In this document: in pieces, positions 6,963 through 11,977 of the stretch
Layout: each line of letters opens with the position of its first letter
Numbering within the stretch: position 1 is the first letter of the stretch
The notes under the pieces: generated by a model
Database searches by the model: none
What the model saw: only the letters and a program-made list of their open reading frames with translations
What the model was told of the DNA's origin: nothing
Assembly (NCBI GenBank): GCA_032353305.1
Contig: JAUCNG010342178.1
Span: forward strand, 1 to 11,977
Direction of reading: 5' to 3'
Source: Cephalothrix spiralis
Taxonomy: Eukaryota; Nemertea; Palaeonemertea; Archinemertea; Cephalotrichidae
DNA length: 11,977 nucleotides
Translations under genes and position numbers: made by a program

Positions 6963-9900
6963 CTAAAATAAAAGACATAAATATCCTGGTTAACCCCTTG
7001 TTAGCTTTTCTAAATTTTCTAAATTTGTTTTCTTAATTACAATATTTAATGTTTTCTTTGGGAGGAACCTCGAAAGCGCCAGCTACTGTTCCTGCCCTAC
7101 ATAAAATTTATAAAATTAATTAATAACTGTAAATAAATATGTATGTTAAATAAACACAATATATATAAAAAAAAATATATAAAGGCACATTGTCGGCAGT
7201 AGGCGGCGCTGTAGGCTAAACAACAACCCCCATCAAAGTACACAAGTTTATGGAGCTTTTGAGGTTAAACCTTCAGACCCCAGTTTTAGGCCCCCGCCAA
7301 AATCTCGGATGTACGGGCCTAAACCCTATCAACCCTTATATTTTTTGAAAGCTTGTGGAAATTCTAGGTTCAAGTTTATATTTTCAAAAGAGTATGGCCC
7401 ACTTTGGGGCCTGAGGATTAACATTTTTTTCGAAAAAATCTAAATTTGCCCTGGTTTCCTAAAATTGGTTAAACACAATCGAAAATGGTATCTTGGTGTA
7501 TTGTGTATTGGACCATGCAGATCAGAAAATACCTTTAAAAAATTGAAAAAAAATGTTAATTTGGCCCCTGAAGCTCCTTTCGAAAATATAAACTTGAACC
7601 TAGAATTTCCATAAGCTTTCCAAATATATAAGGGTTGATGGGGTTTAGGCCCGCACTGTCGAGATTTGGGGGGGGGGGGTGAAAACTGGGGTCTGAAAGT
7701 TCCATAAACTTGTTAAAACCACTTATTTCCATTTTTTGCCAGTTTCCTTCTTTGTTTTATACTATTTTTATACAAGCTTAAAACACTATTTAAAATAAAA
7801 TTTGGTAGCAAAAGGGCAAAAATTGGGTGCGCGTTGTGGATAAAAATTGGAAAAAATTTGAGCCACTAAAATTTTTTTAATGCGTGCAAAAGATAGGTTG
7901 TGGGTCATAAAAATTGGCGCAGTGGGAAAAATAATCAAAAGGGGGTGGGTGGGGGAAAAAAGGCTTTTTCCAATTTTTTCCATGTCATTTTGGGAGTGGG
8001 TACCTCAAATCAATTTAGCCATGCCAATTTTTCCATGAACCCACCAAATTTTACTTACTACAGTGAGGTGCCGTTTTGTCCAAATGCTTGGTTTTTGACC
8101 TTTTCACTAGAAAAAACGGAAAATATTGTCATGATATGTAGATCAATGGTAAAAAAAGATCAACGATATTTGATTTGTTTTATGTATTCTTTAATAACAA
8201 AACATATTTATTTGTTAATTATGGAGTATCGGAATTTAAGATTAATACAATTTTGACTTCTTACCAAACCCGATTAAAAAGTATTAGTTACATAACAAAA
8301 ATGATCTTACCGTGTCCCCTGCAAAAGAGATAGATGTATAGCAGTACCATCAGCATTATCATGACAGCCTCACCAATCGAAATCCAGAAGTATCGTTTAC
8401 AGCCGTCAATCTCCCAAGCTGAAATTATATAAGGTTTTTATTATCTTTTGTTTACCCGGATGCAAAGACTGATTAACCAGGTTGCTTGTCTTCCGGTGGG
8501 TCGGTGTTTAAGTGGTAGAACGTCGGTCTTTGAATCCGTAGGTCCCGGGTTCGACACCCGGGTTCGACACTACTTTCCATCGGGAAGAACCTTGGGCAAG
8601 TTCTTCAGCGTACACTGCCTCCTGGTTAAATACGTGGAGCGGGACACTGTCCTTCCCTTTGGGGTAAACCCGACTGCTAATCGGTATTTAGAAAATAGAT
8701 TAGAGTGCGGGATAGGGGTAAATGCTCATAAAGCGGACCGTCTGTGTCTATTTGAGCCAGTCATCTGACGTCCTCTTAATAAGTTGGAACTTGAGAGGTC
8801 TTCAATAGCCACTTCATACATTTATGGCGGAAGTGGGAATCGAACCCAAGACCATGACGTCATGAATGAAACAGCGCATCTATACAAACTGCTCATTGAA
8901 GTTGCATCTCCGGTTGTCAAAAATAGTATCTGACATTGGGAATCTTTGCTTGTGTTTTTTATAATATGGGGGTCTTCTAAACCGGCAAAAAGGCCTGCCC
9001 AATCACATTGTATATAGTTTGCCGGGTCTGGTGGGTCACCCTTCCCATTTTCGTAACCCGTGCCAGATTCTGTTTAAAGAAAGAAGTACACAATAACTAA
9101 TAGTTATTACCTGAAATAAATTGAGATGATTGATTTCCAATTGGTGAAACAGCTAAAGAGAAAAAGAGAAACGATATGAGCTCATTCAGGTTTGATACAT
9201 GAAGTGGAACGCTGTCACTCGATTCGGGGTATACCCGACTCTAATCGGTATATAAAAATAGATTAAGAGTCCCATGGAAAAAAAATGCTGGGTTTGGTGG
9301 GAATCTTTTTCGGCGAAAAAACTCTTCTTTCCATTTTCTGGCCTTTGTTTTTACCCAATTTTAGGCTTTTAATCATGTATTTTGAATTCCAAAGCAGTAT
9401 AATTAGCTTAAATCACCATTTAGAATAGAATTTAGTAGCAAAAATGGCAACAATTGTGTTAAGCCTACCGCACACTAGTCCGTTAGAACGCAGGAACGTT
9501 AGAACGCAACAAAAATCAAACTGTTATCCTAACCAACACTAATTCGCATAATCGCAAGAACGGTTTGATTTTGGTTGAGTTCTAGCGATTATGCCCCCGC
9601 ACACTAGGAATTTTGTTGCAATCCTGCGGACGGGCGTTCTAGCGTTCTTGTGATTATGCGAATTAGTGTTGGTTAGGATAACAGTTTGATTTTTGTTGCG
9701 TTCTAACGTTCCTGCGTTCTAACGGAATGCGGTAGGCTTAAGTGATCAAAAATTTTAGGAAATATTGATGTGTTGTGGAAAAAATAATTTGACAGGTTGC
9801 AAACTTATTTTAAACTTAACGGCGTTCGCATTTTCATATGCGTGGAACGTTAATATATATATTTGCACTTACCAAGTACGGAAGATGCCTTAGACACACG

Positions 9901-10995
9901 TATTTCTGTGCATCTTTCACGCTCCTTATATTCATCCTTCATCCAAATAAAATTCTTGCAACACCAGCGCCCGGATTCTGTTATGTTCAAACCATGAAAT
10001 CGCCACTGAAGAAAGCGGTTTTCCTTATCACAAACTGAAATACCAATGCGCTTGCAATAATCCTTGCATCTCGTGCACTCTCCAAATACCATCGTGCCAT
10101 CTTTTTCCAGCTTGGTGTTATCAACTTTCCCAATCGTTTTGTCAGTTTTGAAGTTGCAAGTTAAGGTAACATCAGAATTTGCTAAGACAGCTACTTCTTT
10201 GTCCAAGCCAAGTTTAATGTCAGTTACATCTTCATTCAGGAGTGGTAGAGCTTGAGACAAATCTGCAGAGAGAAAACTATTTTAATTTGAATTGGTTATT
10301 GGTAGACTCCTAAAGGGGAGAGAGAGTAAATATTGTAAATGGATTCAAAGTCTAATATTTTCATGAATATCAAGAGCAGCAACACGAAACCCATATCAAA
10401 ATATTGATAATCAATATCACTTTTACATTCATCAATAATTTTTTGAAAAATCAATTTTATGACTCTGTGTAAGACTTTTGAAAATTATATAGGCGAAACA
10501 GTATATTGATATCATATCTTGATACTCGATGTTTAACAAGCCACAAAGATCAAAACATAACGGGTACATTTCTAATGCTGATTCCCTATCGATTTTAAAT
10601 TAGGAAAGAACTATGCCCAGCATTTCTTCAAATTAAAGTACATGTACACTGAAATCGAAAACCAAAAATTTAAATTTTAAAAACTTCAAATGATAAATAA
10701 TTTAAAAATTGAAATAAAAATAAAAGTATGATTTTTTCAATTATAATTCTGAAATTGAGATGCCGTTAGTAGTGACATGAAAGAAGAAGATGTTCGTCCA
10801 GCTGCCATTCCATTACATGTTACAGCTAAACTAATAACCTAAATTCAAAACAAACAATTAATAATACCTTTGCAAAATAACGGAGCTATAGCTAAATCAA
10901 TTACCTAAATTCATAAAAAACAATTAATAATACTCACCCATGCTTAATGATATTATACAGGTAAAGCAAAAACATAATTTCTTTTTCGATGCCAT
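6715..10995 (-). CDS. Gene B: Ig-like type I transmembrane receptor, 5 coding exons
   Basis: Coding exons are 10995-10938, 10262-9873, 9152-9111, 8418-8311 and 6962-6715. They total 846 nt and encode 281 residues plus a TAA stop, with every intron GT-AG and phase 1. Order in the protein: signal peptide (1-19), cysteine-rich Ig-like domain (about 32-143), a stalk partly encoded by its own 42-nt exon (150-163), transmembrane helix (about 174-195), and a tail with YDEL at 217-220. It is the upstream tandem paralogue of gene A and shares exon lengths, phases and motifs. Its introns are loaded with mobile elements. Whether the 42-nt exon is constitutive cannot be told from DNA; skipping it would keep the frame. 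Function is unknown, and a surface recognition or adhesion role is inferred. Confidence 0.86.
7186..7225. repeat. Intronic block shared with gene A (copy 2)
   Basis: This is the counterpart of 2375-2414, centred on TAGGCGGCGCTGTAGGCTAAA, about 225 bp from the gene B tail exon. It directly abuts the left end of the large foldback element at 7242. Confidence 0.65.
7242..7713. mobile_element. Large foldback (MITE-like) element
   Basis: The left arm (7242 to about 7430) is repeated in reverse complement by the right arm (about 7546-7713). Matching blocks are ACAAGTTTATGGA, TTCAGACCCCAGTTTT, CGGGCCTAAACCC, ATCAACCCTTATAT, GAAATTCTAGGTTCAAGTTT and ATTAACATTTTTTT. The arms are diverged, with small indels, and enclose a central segment of about 115 bp. 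A run of 12 G lies at 7668-7679. No transposase is encoded, and no certain target-site duplication was seen. Confidence 0.8.
7726..8045 (+). repeat. Dispersed repeat family, copy 2 (plus orientation)
   Basis: It lies in the last intron of gene B, right after the large foldback. Shared blocks with copy 1 include CAAGCTTAAAACACTATT, GGGCAAAAATTGGGT, GGGGGTGGGTGGGG, GTGGGTACCTCAAATCAAT and TTTTTCCATGAACCC. A small open frame across its 3' part is incidental. Confidence 0.65.
8311..8418 (-). CDS. Gene B exon 4: transmembrane helix
   Basis: The exon is 108 nt, with acceptor tataatttcag and donor G|gtaagatc, phase 1 at both ends. It shows the same order as gene A: a juxtamembrane Cys (C170) with Lys-Arg, a hydrophobic segment of about 22 residues (174-195), then CRGH. 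Glu180 in the helix matches Glu184 of gene A. The membrane-exit side is less basic in this exon, but the next exon adds SRRR at once. Confidence 0.87.
8490..8760 (+). mobile_element. tRNA-derived SINE
   Basis: The head has a box A-like GTTTAAGTGGTAGAACG, an anticodon-loop-like CTTTGAA (TTG would be Gln-type), and a box B-like GGGTTCGACACCC, the layout of a Pol III tRNA promoter. The body follows, including GGGACACTGTCC, GGGGTAAACCCGACT and CTAATCGGTATTTAGAAA, and recurs at 9196-9275. CCCGGGTTCGACA is duplicated in tandem at 8544-8556 and 8557-8569, doubling box B. The 3' end is uncertain. It lies in gene B intron 3, opposite to the gene. The tRNA fold is too degraded for a functional tRNA. 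Confidence 0.75.
8821..8910 (-). mobile_element. Second tRNA-like head (degraded, minus strand)
   Basis: On the minus strand GGGTTCGATTCCC (plus strand GGGAATCGAACCC) is an intact box B, preceded by AGATGCGCTG, which could be the end of a box A region. The stems do not fold well, and a 12-bp palindrome CATGACGTCATG occupies the anticodon area. It is best read as a relic SINE head rather than a tRNA gene. Confidence 0.45.
8981..9026. repeat. Small inverted repeat
   Basis: ACCGGCAAA at 8981 pairs with TTTGCCGGG at 9018, giving a stem of about 9 bp with a loop of about 28 nt in gene B intron 3. Significance is unknown. Confidence 0.45.
9111..9152 (-). CDS. Gene B exon 3: 42-nt stalk micro-exon
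   Basis: The exon is bounded by a strong polypyrimidine acceptor (tttctctttag) and the donor CAG|gtaata. It is 42 nt, phase 1 at both ends, and encodes AVSPIGNQSSQFIS, a Ser/Gln-rich stalk with one sequon (N156). It sits between the ectodomain and transmembrane exons. No counterpart was seen in the matching intron of gene A (3881-4316). The exon is symmetrical, so inclusion or skipping leaves the frame intact. This is a splice-signal prediction and needs transcript support. Confidence 0.62.
9196..9275 (+). mobile_element. Fragment of the same SINE body
   Basis: It matches the SINE at about 8630-8710, with shared blocks GGGGTA, ACCCGACT, CTAATCGGTAT and AAAATAGATTA. It has no tRNA-like head, so it is a truncated, older copy in gene B intron 2. 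Confidence 0.7.
9325..9458 (+). repeat. Dispersed repeat family, copy 3 (interrupted)
   Basis: It shares GGCTTTTAATCATGT, TTAGCTTAAATCACCATTTA and AGTAGCAAAAATGGCAACAA with copies 1 and 2. It stops exactly where the TTAA-flanked foldback begins. Sequence after the foldback (about 9742-9795, with TTGTGGAAAAAATAATTTGA) resembles the next part of the family, so the foldback may have inserted into this copy. Confidence 0.55.
9459..9741. mobile_element. TTAA-flanked foldback MITE
   Basis: TTAA sits at both ends (9459-9462 and 9738-9741) and the terminal inverted repeats begin GCCTACCGCA. The arms, about 95 bp each, are nearly identical: one 5-bp difference near the tips and one substitution near AATCGCAAG/AATCACAAG. 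The centre holds further inverted and direct copies of GCATAATCGC and CGCACACTAG. There is no coding sequence. The TTAA target is typical of piggyBac-type transposition, but the tip sequence does not prove that superfamily. It lies in gene B intron 2. Confidence 0.85.
9873..10262 (-). CDS. Gene B exon 2: cysteine-rich Ig-like ectodomain
   Basis: The exon is 390 nt, with acceptor ctctgcag and donor G|gtaagtgc, phase 1 at both ends. It encodes residues 20-149. It repeats the gene A pattern: DVTLTC (C55), KLEKDG with Leu71 in the usual Trp position, the insert Cys82, Cys85, Cys89 and Cys97, FLQWRF (103-108), ESGRWCC (115-121) and Cys137. There is a sequon at N112. It ends at SSVLG, where gene A continues for about 21 more residues. 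Compared with gene A, the insert is nearly unchanged, while the stretch between the strand F cysteines and Cys137 is strongly altered. Confidence 0.87.
10263..10937 (-). other. Gene B intron 1
   Basis: This 675-nt phase 1 intron is AT-rich with no mobile element recognised. A 44-bp direct repeat abuts the exon 1 donor (listed separately). Confidence 0.75.
10824..10933. repeat. 66-bp-period direct repeat beside gene B exon 1
   Basis: Copies at 10824-10867 and 10890-10933 share AGCTAAA, ACCTAAATTCA and AACAATTAATAATAC. The right copy ends inside the donor gtgagtattatt of exon 1, so the duplication includes the intron's first bases but not the exon. Confidence 0.65.
10938..10995 (-). CDS. Gene B exon 1: signal peptide
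   Basis: The exon encodes 19 residues (MASKKKLCFCFTCIISLSM) plus the first base of a split Asp codon: a basic start followed by a hydrophobic, Cys-containing core. The donor is G|gtgagta. The exon end (AGCATGG|gtgagt) matches gene A exon 1. No nearby in-frame upstream ATG was seen. It is two codons longer than gene A exon 1. Confidence 0.8.
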
Positions 10996-11026
10996 TGAAT
11001 AAATTACCGCATACCACCTTTCATTC

Positions 11027-11073
11027 TTAAAACCCCTGATTGAATAAAAGCTCCCGGGTATGACAAGGAAATA
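11027..11073 (-). promoter_or_regulatory. Conserved upstream block of gene B
   Basis: This is the counterpart of the gene A block, with TTAAAACCC, CGGGTATGACAAG and AAGGAAATAA in the same order, about 30-80 nt upstream of the ATG. It is embedded in more divergent sequence, which hints at constraint. Function is not shown. Confidence 0.35.
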
Positions 11074-11669
11074 ATACTTCAACAAATTATTTATTCAAAA
11101 TATAAGTAATCTGTTTGGTATAAATCATATCAAGCTAATAATTACATTCCAGGATAAAAGTTATCATACAATATACATTGTATATGTGTCTCCTGCATCC
11201 TTAAATTCCCTAACCATTGCTAACTCCGACAAAAAGTATCTAAATTTTACAAATATTTAGCCTGCAATCTACCCATTTAAATTCTATTATATTAATCAGG
11301 TCATACAGACCAACCTTGGTATGTTTTACTTTCAAAATAGGAAAAGAAACCTTTATGCCACTTAAAACTGCCAATTGTTTTTGTTCATTTTTTTTGAAAT
11401 TTTTAACTCTGGATTCCTCAATTGAAAAGTCGGGATTCTGTAATCTTTAAAATTATAGAAAACCGTAATATTTGGAGAGAAAAAATATGTGAAGAAAAAC
11501 GCGGTTTTTCAGCGGGTATGGAAATTATTTTGCATAAACTAGGCCGGGGGTGGGTGGGTATAAATGTATAGAAAAAAAGATAATCCACGAAATACACCAT
11601 AATCAAGGATGGTGTCCTTGACCATAATGTATATGCGCATTTTTTCCCATGTATTGGCCTACAATACAT
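11074..11669. other. 5' flank of gene B
   Basis: It is AT-rich with no gene recognised. A GGGGGTGGGTGGGTA stretch near 11546 and TTTTTTCCCATG near 11640 resemble parts of the dispersed repeat family, so a decayed copy may lie here. The minus-strand open frame over 11418-11669 has no supporting feature. Confidence 0.4.
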
Positions 11670-11781
11670 TAGTCTGCTAAAGAAGACGAACGGTCAGGTA
11701 ACCAGTCTACAGACCTCCTGACCGACCTGTTAGAATGTAGAACGAAGGTTCGGAATTCTAAATATATTCTTAAGTATATTA
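11670..11781 (-). repeat. Long-range inverted repeat, right arm
   Basis: This is the reverse-complement partner of 2666-2765, lying upstream of gene B and carrying about 12 extra bp. The two arms bracket gene B and most of gene A. Confidence 0.8.
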
Positions 11782-11833
11782 ACAATACATGAGTGTTCAG
11801 ACAATTAATTCAAATCTATTTGCAATGCTAAAC

Positions 11834-11930
11834 AGGGTGACTACAGAGTCAGGAAAACCTGAAAAGTCAGGGAATTGAAAATTTGTCAGGGAAAGTCAGA
11901 GAAAATTTTCTGAAATACAAAAAATATGTT
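11834..11930. repeat. GTCAGGGAAA imperfect repeats
   Basis: Variants of GTCAGG(G)AA recur about every 15-25 bp (AGTCAGGAAAACCTG, AGTCAGGGAATTG, TGTCAGGGAAAGTCAG). This is probably the edge of a dispersed repeat that continues past the window. Confidence 0.45.
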
Positions 11931-11977
11931 GTGCCTTATAATTAAAAACTCAAAATTTTCCGCGGCTCAGATTTGTA

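Larger units (their letters stand above)
6963..8310 (-). other. Gene B intron 4
   Basis: This 1348-nt phase 1 intron runs from gtaagatc to tattttag. Besides the elements listed separately, it retains GCTTGGTTTTTGACC followed by TTTTCACTAGAAAAAA near 8084-8117, the counterpart of gene A 3424-3458. This shows the intron was duplicated with the gene. Confidence 0.75.

Noticed and set aside
7900-8256. Plus-strand 118-codon open frame
   Set aside because: It starts inside the dispersed repeat copy, crosses intron sequence shared with gene A, and shows no protein-like feature.
8490-8575. Functional tRNA gene, Gln-like
   Set aside because: Boxes A and B are present, but the acceptor and anticodon stems do not pair properly and the sequence continues into a SINE body found again at 9196.
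8448-8768. Plus-strand 106-codon open frame
   Set aside because: It coincides with the SINE, so the reading frame is incidental.
10064-10255. Plus-strand open frame opposite gene B exon 2
   Set aside because: It is the antisense of a well-supported coding exon.
11418-11669. Minus-strand 83-codon open frame
   Set aside because: It is AT-rich low-complexity sequence with no conserved motif or splice context.

Overview
The window looks like animal genomic DNA. It is AT-rich, the coding sequence is split by GT-AG introns, and the non-coding space is filled with short mobile elements (a tRNA-derived SINE, foldback MITEs and dispersed repeats). The style fits a marine invertebrate, and a lophotrochozoan such as a bivalve mollusc is my best guess, but no species-diagnostic sequence was recognised.

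The only genes I can support are two tandem paralogues on the minus strand. Gene B (5' copy) runs from 10995 down to 6715 and gene A (3' copy) from 5517 down to 2086. Each can be read exon by exon with good splice sites. Gene A has four coding exons and predicts 282 residues. Gene B has five and predicts 281 residues. Both have the same plan: signal peptide exon, one cysteine-rich Ig-like ectodomain exon, a short membrane-proximal stalk plus one transmembrane helix, and a tyrosine-rich cytoplasmic tail. Every intron is phase 1. I do not recognise a named family. The architecture is that of a small type I Ig-superfamily receptor, with a four-cysteine insert in the Ig fold, a conserved glutamate inside the membrane helix, and a single acidic-flanked YxxL (YDEL) motif in the tail.

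Layout from left to right: 1-2085 is the 3' flank of gene A, holding a diverged tandem duplication (198-555) and a short tandem repeat (1112-1178). Next is gene A (2086-5517), whose large last intron carries TCTCCTAAAAT-type repeats and one arm of a widely spaced inverted repeat. Then 5545-6714 is intergenic, with a conserved upstream block, a dispersed repeat and a cluster of ACACGC hairpins. Gene B (6715-10995) follows. Its introns hold a 470-bp foldback, a second copy of the dispersed repeat, a SINE and a SINE fragment, and a TTAA-flanked foldback MITE. Last, 10996-11977 is the 5' flank of gene B, with a conserved upstream block and the second arm of the inverted repeat.

The two genes differ most in three places: the loop between the Ig F and G strands, the stalk (made differently in each gene), and the signal peptide. 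The cysteine-rich core and the tail are strongly conserved. This pattern is what one would expect of duplicated recognition receptors that keep a shared signalling output, but that role is inference.
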